In this document: one piece after another, positions 1-7,857 of the stretch
Layout: each line of letters opens with the position of its first letter
How positions within the stretch are numbered: the stretch's first letter is position 1
Source of the DNA: Rhodobacter aestuarii
Lineage (GTDB): Bacteria > Pseudomonadota > Alphaproteobacteria > Rhodobacterales > Rhodobacteraceae
Direction of reading: 5' to 3'
DNA length: 64,000 bases
NCBI RefSeq assembly: GCF_900156655.1
Contig: NZ_FTOG01000001.1
Span: 558,001 to 622,000, forward strand
Made by a program: the position numbers and the translations under genes
Notes under the pieces: model-generated
Databases searched by the model: none
Told to the model about the DNA's origin: nothing
Seen by the model: the letters and a program-made list of their open reading frames with translations, nothing else

Positions 1-1187
1 GCGGCAAAAACCTTGTGTTGGCACCGGTTTACGGCCCGCCCTTCGTGCGTGACATTCACGGTGGCCGCCGCTACGCCACCCTGACCGATTTCCGCAACTT
101 CGTGAAACTCGGCCAAATGTCGAAATGGGTGCACCATTCGGGCGGCACCGTTTGCGAACCGACCGATGTGGCGGTGAACAAGCGCCACCTGGATATGCTG
201 TTCTCGCACATGACGCTTTCGGACAAACCCTATATGGGGTCGGTTACCGAGCGTTCGCGTTGCGTCGACTCGGTCGAGATGTCGAAGATCCTCTTTGGCG
301 ATGACTTCGTTGATCAGAACACGGTGATGACCTCGCTCGTGAACATCAACTCGCCGCTCACCTTCGACCCGATCATGATGGACGCGCTTGAGGTCTATGC
401 GGCGGCGAACCAAGCCTGCATCATCTCGCCCTTCATCGTGGGCGGCGCGATGGCGCCGGTCTCTGTTGCGGGCACGCTGACCCAAGTTCTGGCCGAGGTG
501 ATGGTGGGCGTGGCTTACAGCCAGCTTATCCGCAAAGGCGCGCCGGTGATTTTCGGGGCCTTCGTGACCTCGATCGACATGAACTCGGGCGCGCCCACGT
601 TCGGCACGCCGGAAGCTGCGCAAATCACCCTTGGCGCGGGCCAATTGGCGCGCCGCATGGGGCTGCCCTACCGCTCGGCGGGCTCGTTCAACGGTTCGAA
701 GCTGCCCGATGCGCAAGCCGCTTACGAAACCGCCAACACGCTCAACATCGGTCTGTTGTCGGGCGTGAACTTCATGTTGCACGCTTGCGGCTGGCTTGAA
801 GGCGGTCTGGTGGCGTCTTACGAAAAATACGTCATGGATGCCGACCAGTTGGGCGTGCTGCATCGTTTGGCGGCGGGCGTGGATATGTCTGAAAACGGCC
901 AAGCGATGGATGCGTTGCGCGAGGTTGGTCCGGGTGGCCACTTCTTGGGCTGCGCGCATACCCAGTCGAACTTCAAAGAAGCCTTCTGGAAAACCAACCT
1001 GCTCGATTACAAACCGTTCGAGACTTGGGACGAAGAAGGCGGGCGCGACACCATGACGATCGCCGCAAAACGGGTTGAGAAAATGCTGGGCGAATACCAA
1101 GCCCCGGCGATTGATCCGGGTATCAATGAAGCCCTGGCCGAATATGTCGCGAAGAAAAAAGCCGCTGAGCCGGATGCGTTCATGTAA
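1..1187 (+). CDS. trimethylamine methyltransferase (MttB) family protein, 3' part
   Basis: The reading frame is open from the first base, so the gene starts upstream and roughly the first quarter of a ~510-aa protein is missing. The visible ~395 residues match the MttB superfamily: a TIM-barrel corrinoid-dependent methyltransferase type, with the segments GGAMAPVSVAGTL, KGAPVIFGAF, SGAPTFGTPEAAQ and ACGWLEGGLVASYEKYV. Archaeal MttB uses an in-frame UAG codon for pyrrolysine, but the visible frame has no UAG, so this is the non-pyrrolysine branch. Known members of that branch demethylate glycine betaine or other quaternary amines; the substrate here is not decidable. A U-tract terminator follows 25 bases after the stop. 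Confidence 0.85.
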   Translation, partial: GKNLVLAPVYGPPFVRDIHGGRRYATLTDFRNFVKLGQMSKWVHHSGGTVCEPTDVAVNKRHLDMLFSHMTLSDKPYMGSVTERSRCVDSVEMSKILFGDDFVDQNTVMTSLVNINSPLTFDPIMMDALEVYAAANQACIISPFIVGGAMAPVSVAGTLTQVLAEVMVGVAYSQLIRKGAPVIFGAFVTSIDMNSGAPTFGTPEAAQITLGAGQLARRMGLPYRSAGSFNGSKLPDAQAAYETANTLNIGLLSGVNFMLHACGWLEGGLVASYEKYVMDADQLGVLHRLAAGVDMSENGQAMDALREVGPGGHFLGCAHTQSNFKEAFWKTNLLDYKPFETWDEEGGRDTMTIAAKRVEKMLGEYQAPAIDPGINEALAEYVAKKKAAEPDAFM

Positions 1188-1211
1188 GCCAAGGCTGCAA
1201 GGCGAATAAAG

Positions 1212-1242
1212 AAAGGCGCTCCAATAGGGGCGCCTTTTCCTT
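1212..1242 (+). terminator. Rho-independent terminator after MttB-family gene
   Basis: AAAGGCGC (1212-1219) pairs with GCGCCTTT (1230-1237) across a 10-base loop, followed by a T-rich run. It lies between the stop at 1187 and the convergent gene ending at 1260. Confidence 0.85.
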
Positions 1243-1259
1243 TTGGGGCACGCGGTTGG

Positions 1260-1793
1260 TCAGCCCATCTTCAGGCTGGCCAAAATATCGACCGGGAAGT
1301 GATCTTTGATCCCGTAAAGAAACATGTCGATTTCAAGCGCAAGCTCGGCCTCAAATTCGTTGAGTTCCGTGCCGCTCCAGCGGTGGTTTTCCAGCCGGTC
1401 TTGAAAGGCGCGGCGCTCTTGTTCGGAATGCGGTTCAAGCGGGAACATTTCGGCCGCGCGCAGCAGATCAATGCGCTTGTGCACCTCGCGCATGGCCGAA
1501 AACGCCTCCATCATCACCCGCATCAGCCGTGGCTCTTGTTGCCATGTCTGACCGCCAAAGACCTCTTGCACCACTCGGTTGCCTGCACCCAAACAATCAT
1601 AGGCGATGCAGCCGGGCATGCCCGCCTCATTCAGGCGATCATGGATCGCGCAAAGATGCCCCGACAGGTTCCGGCAGGGCTCGCAGGGGTTCTTGCTAAA
1701 GGCGAAGTCATTGCCCTGATCAAAGGCGAGCACAAGGCAGCACAAAGCGGCGCATTGGGAACAATCGGTCTTGAGACAATCGGCTTGGGGCAT
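1260..1793 (-). CDS. cysteine-rich putative metal-binding protein
   Basis: A 177-aa protein of unknown function. The N-terminal third is Cys-rich: Cys 6, 11, 14, 18 and 19, then CEPC and a further Cys, ending in IHDRL..GMPGC..YDC. This arrangement resembles small YkgJ-like cluster-binding proteins, and the N-terminal block found on some pentapeptide-repeat proteins; no pentapeptide repeats follow here. The C-terminal part is charged, probably helical and has no Cys. There is no signal peptide, so it is probably cytoplasmic. It lies 76 bases downstream of the CorC-type gene on the same strand and may end that transcription unit. Metal or Fe-S binding is inferred only from the Cys spacing. Confidence 0.7.
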   Translation of the reverse strand: MPQADCLKTDCSQCAALCCLVLAFDQGNDFAFSKNPCEPCRNLSGHLCAIHDRLNEAGMPGCIAYDCLGAGNRVVQEVFGGQTWQQEPRLMRVMMEAFSAMREVHKRIDLLRAAEMFPLEPHSEQERRAFQDRLENHRWSGTELNEFEAELALEIDMFLYGIKDHFPVDILASLKMG

Positions 1794-1869
1794 GGCGTTT
1801 GACTTTCCGCGCGGGCTGGGCGGCCTTTCTGGCGCAAAACCGCCCCGGCCTGCAAGAGGGGCGCTTGCC

Positions 1870-3189
1870 CTATTCCTGCGCCAAAAGCGGGCGGATTTTC
1901 AGTTGCGTGATGCGGTTGTCTTTGCGCCCAGCCACCTCAAAACGGAAGCCGTGGAAGGCAAAAACCTGCCCCACCTCGGGGATCGTTTGCGCCTCATGGA
2001 TCACCAAGCCCGCCACGGTATTCGCCTCGTCATCAGGCAAGGACCAATCGGTTTCGCGGTTGAGATCGCGGATCGTCATCGCGCCTTCGACAAGGTAATC
2101 GCCGTTTTCGGTGGGCTTTAGCTGGCGCTCGCCTTTCGGGTCAAACTCGTCCGAAATCTCGCCAACGATCTCTTCGAGAATGTCTTCAAGCGTCAAAAGC
2201 CCCTTCAGATCGCCATATTCATCCACCACCAGCGCAAAATGGGTGCGGCGCTTCAAAAACTCGCGCATCTGCTCATCCAGCGGCGTGGTTTCGGGGATGA
2301 AATAGGGCTTCATCGCCACTTTCATCAGATCAAGGTCAGAGACGGAATCGAGCTTGCCATCGCCTGAGCGCAAGAAGCGTTCGACCGCGCGCAACAGGTC
2401 TTTGGAATGCAAAATACCCACCACATTTTCCCGCTCGCCCTTATACATCGGCAGCCGGGTGTGGGAGGAGGCGAGCACTTGGGCCAGCACCTCATTCGGG
2501 TCGTCTTCGGCGTCGATCATTTCCACCTGGCTGCGGTGGCGCATGATTTCCTCAACCGTGCGGTTGCCCAGATCCAGCGCGCCAAGCAACCGGTCGCGGT
2601 CGTCTTTATCCACCGCGCCTTCGGAGGCGCCGAGCGCAATGGCCCCTGCAATCTCATCTTGGAAGGTGAACATATGCTGGCTGGCATCGGTGCGCAGACC
2701 AAAGATCCACAAGATCCCGCGCACGATCATTCGCACCACGCTGACGATGGGCGCCAAGATTTTGGTCAAAAGCCCCACCGGGCGGGCCACGGCGCTGGCA
2801 AAGGTTTCCGCATTGGTGATGGCGTAAGTCTTTGGCAAAACTTCCGAAAAGATCAAAACCAAGGTGGTCATAACGAGCGTTGCCAAAGCCACACCCGATT
2901 GGCCAAAGAGCCGGGTCAGAAGTGCTGTGGCGAGCGAGGCCGAAAGGATGTTGACGACGTTGTTGCCCAAAAGCAGCGCGCCGATCAGCCGCTCGTTGTC
3001 TTCGGTAATTTCCAGCGCGCGTTCCGCCCCCTTTTCCCCCTTATCCGCGCGGGCGCGCAGTTTGGGCCGCGAGGCAGCGGTCAGCGCGGTTTCAGAGCCG
3101 GAGAAAAAGCCCGAAAGCGCCAGCAAAATCACGATGGCGGCGGCAGAGAGCCAGAAGGCGGTGTCGAGAAGGGCGGTGATGTCGCTCAT
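1870..3189 (-). CDS. HlyC/CorC family protein (CNNM + CBS domains)
   Basis: A 439-aa inner-membrane protein. The N-terminal ~200 residues form a CNNM/DUF21 membrane domain with several hydrophobic segments (for example AAIVILLALSGFFSGSETAL and LLLGNNVVNILSASLATALL). A pair of CBS domains follows at about 210-340, including the motif VVDEYGDLKGLLTLEDILEEIVGEI, and a CorC_HlyC (transporter-associated) domain at about 355-435. The length and order are those of the family linked to magnesium/cobalt efflux; haemolysin in the old name is historical. It sits 34 bases after xerD on the same strand and is probably co-transcribed. The transported ion is not shown by the sequence. Confidence 0.9.
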   Translation of the reverse strand: MSDITALLDTAFWLSAAAIVILLALSGFFSGSETALTAASRPKLRARADKGEKGAERALEITEDNERLIGALLLGNNVVNILSASLATALLTRLFGQSGVALATLVMTTLVLIFSEVLPKTYAITNAETFASAVARPVGLLTKILAPIVSVVRMIVRGILWIFGLRTDASQHMFTFQDEIAGAIALGASEGAVDKDDRDRLLGALDLGNRTVEEIMRHRSQVEMIDAEDDPNEVLAQVLASSHTRLPMYKGERENVVGILHSKDLLRAVERFLRSGDGKLDSVSDLDLMKVAMKPYFIPETTPLDEQMREFLKRRTHFALVVDEYGDLKGLLTLEDILEEIVGEISDEFDPKGERQLKPTENGDYLVEGAMTIRDLNRETDWSLPDDEANTVAGLVIHEAQTIPEVGQVFAFHGFRFEVAGRKDNRITQLKIRPLLAQE

Positions 3190-3223
3190 GATCGCAAAAG
3201 AATGGGGGTTTGAGGGAAGATCA

Positions 3224-4165
3224 TCAAGCCTTGCGCGCCAGCGGATGGTGCCCCAGCACCAAATCTTTCAGCCGCGCGTCAAGAACATGGGTGTAAATTT
3301 CGGTGGTGGACAGATCCGCATGCCCCAAAAGCGTTTGGATCACCCGCAAATCCGCGCCGCGCTCAAGCAGATGCGTGGCAAAGGCATGGCGCAAAACGTG
3401 GGGCGTGACGCGGGCGGGCGAAATACCCGCCGCAACAGCGATATCTTTCAAAAGCCCATGAAAGCCCTGCCGGGTCAGATGCCCTTCTTTGGCCGAAGAC
3501 GGGAACAGGTAGCGCGAGGGCGGCGCGCGTTTGGCAAGGCGGGCTTCTTCTTCCGCCGCATCGCGGGTGGTGAGCCAAACGGCCAAAGCCTCCCGTGCGG
3601 GGGGCGAGAGCGGCACCATCCGTTCTTTGCCGCCTTTGCCGCGCACCAAAAGCATCGCCGGGTTTCCGCGCGCGGCGGCCACGGGCAGGGCGACCAATTC
3701 GGTGACCCGCATCCCGGTGGCGTAAAGCAGTTCCATCAGGCAGCGGTTGCGAATCTGGTCTTGCACCGTGCGTCCCTGATCGCGCCCTGCCTCCAAAAGC
3801 GCCTCCACCTCGCCGATGCTGAGCGTTTTGGGCAGACGTTTGGCCTTGCCGGGGCCAGAGATTTGCATCGCCGGGTTGTCGCTTCGCCAGCCTTCTTCAT
3901 AGGCGAAGCGGAAGAATTGTTTGACCGCCGAAAGCCGCCGCGCGCGGGTGGATTTGGCCAAGCCCTCGGCCTCAAGCCGCACGATCCACGCCTCGATTTC
4001 ATCGCGGGTAAGGGTCAGGATGTCGAGCTTTTTTACCTCAACAAAATCGGCGAAGTCCTTGAGATCACGTTCATAAGCCAAGATCGTGTTGCGCGCGGCT
4101 CCGGCCTCTGCCGCTTGCGCCTCAAGAAAGACAATGATCCGTTCACGCAAAGACAGGCGGATCAT
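3224..4165 (-). CDS. xerD: site-specific tyrosine recombinase XerD
   Basis: A 313-aa tyrosine recombinase. Residues 1-95 form the SAM-like core-binding domain and the C-terminal ~200 residues the catalytic domain. The catalytic set is complete: Arg153 (GMRVTEL), Lys177 (RGKGGKER), His256-x-x-Arg259 (PHVLRH), His282 (LLGHADLS) and Tyr291 (EIYTHV). XerD with XerC resolves chromosome dimers at dif during division. The start ATG overlaps the stop of the upstream 525-aa gene as ATGA, so the two are translationally coupled. No sign of integron or phage context, and length is normal, so the housekeeping XerD is preferred over a mobile-element integrase. Confidence 0.93.
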   Translation of the reverse strand: MIRLSLRERIIVFLEAQAAEAGAARNTILAYERDLKDFADFVEVKKLDILTLTRDEIEAWIVRLEAEGLAKSTRARRLSAVKQFFRFAYEEGWRSDNPAMQISGPGKAKRLPKTLSIGEVEALLEAGRDQGRTVQDQIRNRCLMELLYATGMRVTELVALPVAAARGNPAMLLVRGKGGKERMVPLSPPAREALAVWLTTRDAAEEEARLAKRAPPSRYLFPSSAKEGHLTRQGFHGLLKDIAVAAGISPARVTPHVLRHAFATHLLERGADLRVIQTLLGHADLSTTEIYTHVLDARLKDLVLGHHPLARKA

Positions 4166-5739
4166 CCGCGCCGCTCCAGCACCATCAATTCAAGCGCGGT
4201 GCGCCTAGCCAAGCTTTCCATCCCCGCTTTGCGCAGAAGTTTCAGCCCCGTTTCCACGCGGCGCTGATCGCCCTTAGCGCCCTCGGAAATATCATCAATC
4301 GCGGCCAAAAGTGCCGCGCCCAACTGGTCGGGCACCAGTGCGGCATAGGCGGCGGGCACCTCTTCGGGCGGGGCATCAAAAACGCGTTTGAGCATCATGC
4401 CAAGCACATCGGGCGCACGCGTGCCATTGGTGTTGCCCCGCGCCAACGCCGCCAAGAAGCGGGTGGTGGTGCCGGTATCAGGCGGCGAAAGCGCGCTCAT
4501 TTCAAAATCGGGCGTCAGCATCGCCATGCGGAAGGCAAGCGTTGCCGCCTCGCCCGAAAGCTGCAGGCCCGCCAAGCGTGGCACGATCATCGCGGCAAAG
4601 GGGGCTTCCAACTCTTGCGCCTGCATCTCTTCCCAAGCCTGCGGCAGCAATTGCTCCACACGGGCGCTGCGGCCATCCGACAGCGCACGGTCGAGTTCTG
4701 AAATCAGCGCAACACGCTCCCACACCCCACCCGAAGCAGAGGCGCGCTCTTGCGTGTAAAGCCCCAAAAGCTGGTTCGGGTCGATCACCCCCATGCGCGC
4801 CAGCCGTTCGGCGGCATCCAGTTGCGTTTTCCAGCCAGAGTTGGAGCGCAAATCCGCCTGCGCGAAGGCCACCGGCAGCATGGTCGTCGCCATCGGCTGG
4901 CCGATCGCCTCCATCAGCCGGAAGGTCAGCGGCGAGGGGCGCGCGGGCGGCGGCAGATCATCGGCCCCATCCGCGGCCTCATCATCCAAGAACAGTTCCA
5001 GCAGATCGGTCATTTCCGGGGTGATCTGCCCCAAAGCATGCCCGGTATTGAGGTTCAGCTCCGCATCTTCCCAATTGCCACGCCGCGCGAGGCAAAAAAT
5101 GCGCGCCGGTGGCGAGGGGGCGACGGCGGGGCTTTTTTCCATGATCTCGCAGGCGCGATCTTCTTGCCCCAAAAGCAGCGCCACATCAAAGCGGCGGCGA
5201 AAAATCTCTGCATCATCGGGGTCGGCTTGTTCGAGCAAGGCCATCGCCTGTTCGAGCGCGCCAAGGTCCAACAGCCGGTCAATGCGCGCCAAGAACAGCA
5301 CATCATGCCCGTTTGGGGCGCGGTTCGTGGGCGGATCAAGCTCTGCCAGCATCAGATCGAGCAAAAAGCCTTGGACCGAGGGCAGGGTATCGAGCCGCTC
5401 TTTCCGCAACGAGGTGGCAAGTTCGCGCTCAGGCGTGGTGCCCCAAAGGTTTGCAGGCAGGCCGAGCCGCGCGGCGGGCACCAGCCCCAGCCCATCGGCG
5501 CTGGGTTGATCAAGCGAATGCACCGTGACCGTTTCAACCGGCCCGGTGCCGCTGACGGGCGGCTCCCCCGGCACAGGCGGAAGCACCGCAGCGGAAGAGC
5601 CCGGCTGCATCGAGATCGGCATTGCCCCCGAAACCGAGGAAGACAGCCAATCAATTGCCGACATTGGCTCTTCTGCGGGCAGCGGTGTGGCCGCGCAGCC
5701 GAGCAATAGCGCAAAGGTCAAGCGCCGGTTATTGCCCAC
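4162..5739 (-). CDS. secreted/periplasmic protein of unknown function, upstream of xerD
   Basis: A 525-aa protein when started at the GTG at 5739. That start is chosen because it gives a signal peptide (VGNNRRLTFALLLGCAATPLPA) and overlaps the end of the upstream small gene by 11 bases; a longer frame to 5904 would run antisense-like through that gene and has a non-coding composition. After a Ser/Pro-rich segment the rest is Ala/Leu-rich and helical, reading like TPR/Sel1-type helical repeats (LDRLLDLGALEQAMALLEQA and similar). It has no recognised catalytic motif. It overlaps xerD by 4 bases. I know of similar proteins beside xerD and aroK in Rhodobacterales, with no assigned role. Confidence 0.75.
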   Translation of the reverse strand: MGNNRRLTFALLLGCAATPLPAEEPMSAIDWLSSSVSGAMPISMQPGSSAAVLPPVPGEPPVSGTGPVETVTVHSLDQPSADGLGLVPAARLGLPANLWGTTPERELATSLRKERLDTLPSVQGFLLDLMLAELDPPTNRAPNGHDVLFLARIDRLLDLGALEQAMALLEQADPDDAEIFRRRFDVALLLGQEDRACEIMEKSPAVAPSPPARIFCLARRGNWEDAELNLNTGHALGQITPEMTDLLELFLDDEAADGADDLPPPARPSPLTFRLMEAIGQPMATTMLPVAFAQADLRSNSGWKTQLDAAERLARMGVIDPNQLLGLYTQERASASGGVWERVALISELDRALSDGRSARVEQLLPQAWEEMQAQELEAPFAAMIVPRLAGLQLSGEAATLAFRMAMLTPDFEMSALSPPDTGTTTRFLAALARGNTNGTRAPDVLGMMLKRVFDAPPEEVPAAYAALVPDQLGAALLAAIDDISEGAKGDQRRVETGLKLLRKAGMESLARRTALELMVLERRG

Positions 5740-5968
5740 TCGCTGCCTCCGCAGGGGTGCTGCTTTCCGGGGCTGCGGAGGGCGCCACGGGAACCAGCGC
5801 AGCACCGGGCACAGGTTGTGCGGGCGGCGGTGGCGCAAGGCCGGGCAGGGTGACCGGGGTGCGGGTTTGCACCGGATCTGCTTCCATATCGCCAAAATAG
5901 GCATAGCCCAAAACGCCCAATGCGCCGAGCACGACCAGAATGAAAACTGCCTGAAGGATGCGCCCCAT
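5729..5968 (-). CDS. small single-pass membrane protein, Pro-rich tail
   Basis: A 79-aa protein with one N-terminal transmembrane segment (LQAVFILVVLGALGVLGYAYF) and a Pro/Ala-rich tail, probably periplasmic. Its last codons overlap the GTG start of the 525-aa secreted-protein gene by 11 bases, which suggests coupled translation and a shared envelope role. It is the first gene of the minus-strand chain that continues through xerD. Function unknown. Confidence 0.72.
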   Translation of the reverse strand: MGRILQAVFILVVLGALGVLGYAYFGDMEADPVQTRTPVTLPGLAPPPPAQPVPGAALVPVAPSAAPESSTPAEAASGQ

Positions 5969-6170
5969 TGTCTTTCTTTCTGTTATCTCTCATCGCAATG
6001 CGCGCACGAGGCCGCCTGAAAGCCCCGCTGCGGGTGCTTTCGAATGCAGCCGAAACGTCGCGCGTGCAAGATTATATATGGCTTTTCGGGAAACTTCACG
6101 CCATTGAGGGGCGCAAAGATCACGATTGCGCAAGCTCCCGCTCAAGGCGCGCGGGACGAGGGAGGGGCGC
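5969..6170. promoter_or_regulatory. divergent intergenic region (xerD chain / aroK)
   Basis: About 200 bases separate the divergent small-membrane-protein gene and aroK, so both promoters should lie here. The only AT-rich block is ATTATATATGG at about 6070-6080, a possible -10 region toward aroK. No clear -35 partner or operator is seen. Confidence 0.35.
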
Positions 6171-6191
6171 GTGAAAGGCGAAGGGGACACG

Positions 6192-6737
6192 ATGCCGCGT
6201 CTGCAAAAGACGATTGTGCTCGTGGGCATGATGGGCGCGGGCAAGACCGCCGTCGGCACTGCGCTGGCGCGGGCCTTGCATGTGCCGTTCCAAGACAGTG
6301 ACGAGGAAATCGTCAAAGCCGCGCAGATGTCCGTCGCGGAGATTTTCGAACGCGATGGCGAGGCTTTTTTCCGCGCCCGCGAATCGGAGGTGATTGAACG
6401 GCTTTTGACCGGGGCACCGGCTGTTGTGTCTACCGGCGGCGGCGCGTTCATGTTTGAGGCGAACCGGGAGTTGATCTCGCGGCTTGGCGTGTCGTGCTGG
6501 CTCAAGGCCGATCTGGATCTGCTGTGGAGCCGGGTGAAGGGCAAAAACACCCGGCCACTTTTGCGCACCGCCGACCCGCGCGCCACGCTTTCTGGGCTGA
6601 TCGAAAAACGCTACCCGATTTATGGCCGCGCGCAGGTGACGGTGGAATCCGAAGCTGCGCTGAGCATTGAGGCGATGGCGCAAAAGGTGATTGCTGCGCT
6701 GAAATCCCAACCGGGCCTGTTTGCGGAGGAACCATGA
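6192..6737 (+). CDS. aroK: shikimate kinase
   Basis: A 181-aa cytoplasmic kinase that phosphorylates shikimate at O3 in aromatic amino-acid biosynthesis. The P-loop GMMGAGKT is at residues 12-19, the shikimate-binding DSD (Asp35/Asp37) follows, the glycine motif STGGGAF comes at about 80, and the adenine-lid Arg region is NTRPLLR. The ATG at 6192 gives the usual ~7 residues before the first beta strand. A GTG at 6171 has a stronger Shine-Dalgarno (GGAGG, 5 bases away) and would add seven residues, so the start is uncertain. The stop overlaps aroB as ATGA. Confidence 0.93.
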   Translation: MPRLQKTIVLVGMMGAGKTAVGTALARALHVPFQDSDEEIVKAAQMSVAEIFERDGEAFFRARESEVIERLLTGAPAVVSTGGGAFMFEANRELISRLGVSCWLKADLDLLWSRVKGKNTRPLLRTADPRATLSGLIEKRYPIYGRAQVTVESEAALSIEAMAQKVIAALKSQPGLFAEEP

Positions 6738-7840
6738 AAGAAGTGGTGAAGGTCGAGCTGGGCGAACGCGCCTATGAGGTGCGCATTGGCACCGGGCTTA
6801 TTGCGCAGGCGGGCACCGAAATTGCGCCGCTGTTGCGCCGCCCGCGCGTGGCGGTGGTGGCCGATGAAACGGTGGCTGATCTGCATCTGGAGGCATTGCG
6901 CGCGGGGCTTGGTGAGATTGAAATGGTCACCTTGCGCCTGCCGCCCGGCGAAGGCACCAAAAGCTGGCCGCATTTCACCCGCACGGTGGAATGGCTTTTG
7001 GAACAAAAGGTTGAGCGCAAAGATATTGTCGTGGCCTTTGGCGGCGGAGTGATCGGCGATCTGGTGGGCTTTGCGGCCTCGGTGTTGCGCCGGGGCGTGC
7101 GATTTGTGCAAATCCCGACCTCGTTGCTCGCGCAAGTTGATAGCTCCGTGGGTGGCAAAACCGGCATCAATGCACCGCAGGGCAAGAACCTGATTGGGGC
7201 TTTTCACCAGCCAAGCCTCGTGCTGGCCGATATCGACCTCCTGGGCACGCTGACCGAGCGCGATTTTCTGGCGGGCTATGGCGAGGTGGCGAAATACGGC
7301 CTTTTGGGCGATGCCGCTTTCTTTGAATGGCTGGAAGAAAACGGGCCCAAGCTTGCCGCAGGCGATAAAGCCGCGCGGCTCTATGCGGTGAAACGCTCGG
7401 TCGAGATGAAGGCCGAGATCGTCGCGCGCGATGAAACCGAAGAAGGCGACCGCGCGCTGTTGAACCTTGGCCACACGTTTTGCCACGCGCTTGAAGCCGC
7501 CACGGGCTATGGCCAACGGCTTTTGCATGGCGAGGGCGTGGCGATTGGCTGTGCGCTGGCCTTTGAGCTTTCGCAACGGCTGGGGCTATGCAGCCAAGAG
7601 GCCCCCTCGCGCGTGCGCGCCCATTTGCGCAACATGAAGATGAAGGTCGATCTTGCTGATATCGAAGGCGAATTGCCCGATGCGGATGGGCTGATTGACT
7701 TGATGGCACAAGACAAAAAAGTGCTGGATGGCAAGCTGCGCTTCATCTTGGCGCGGGGCATTGGTGCGGCCTTTGTCATCGCCGAAGTGCCGCGCGACGT
7801 GCTGCATAAAGTGCTGTCCGAAGCACTCGCCCAGCGCTGA
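6734..7840 (+). CDS. aroB: 3-dehydroquinate synthase
   Basis: A 368-aa NAD- and metal-dependent enzyme that turns DAHP into 3-dehydroquinate, the second step of the shikimate pathway. Family signatures include FGGGVIGDLVGFAAS (NAD-binding Gly-rich turn), PTSLLAQVDSSVGGKTGIN, KNLIGAFHQP, the metal-ligand Glu in YGEVAKYG, and the His pair NLGHTFCHALE and LLHGEGVAIG. Length is normal. It starts inside the aroK stop (ATGA), the usual aroK-aroB arrangement. Confidence 0.96.
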   Translation: MKEVVKVELGERAYEVRIGTGLIAQAGTEIAPLLRRPRVAVVADETVADLHLEALRAGLGEIEMVTLRLPPGEGTKSWPHFTRTVEWLLEQKVERKDIVVAFGGGVIGDLVGFAASVLRRGVRFVQIPTSLLAQVDSSVGGKTGINAPQGKNLIGAFHQPSLVLADIDLLGTLTERDFLAGYGEVAKYGLLGDAAFFEWLEENGPKLAAGDKAARLYAVKRSVEMKAEIVARDETEEGDRALLNLGHTFCHALEAATGYGQRLLHGEGVAIGCALAFELSQRLGLCSQEAPSRVRAHLRNMKMKVDLADIEGELPDADGLIDLMAQDKKVLDGKLRFILARGIGAAFVIAEVPRDVLHKVLSEALAQR

Positions 7841-7857
7841 ACCAGCTTAAGGACGCG

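Noticed and set aside
15-1187. Pyrrolysine-containing MttB
   Set aside because: No in-frame UAG is seen in the visible part of the gene.
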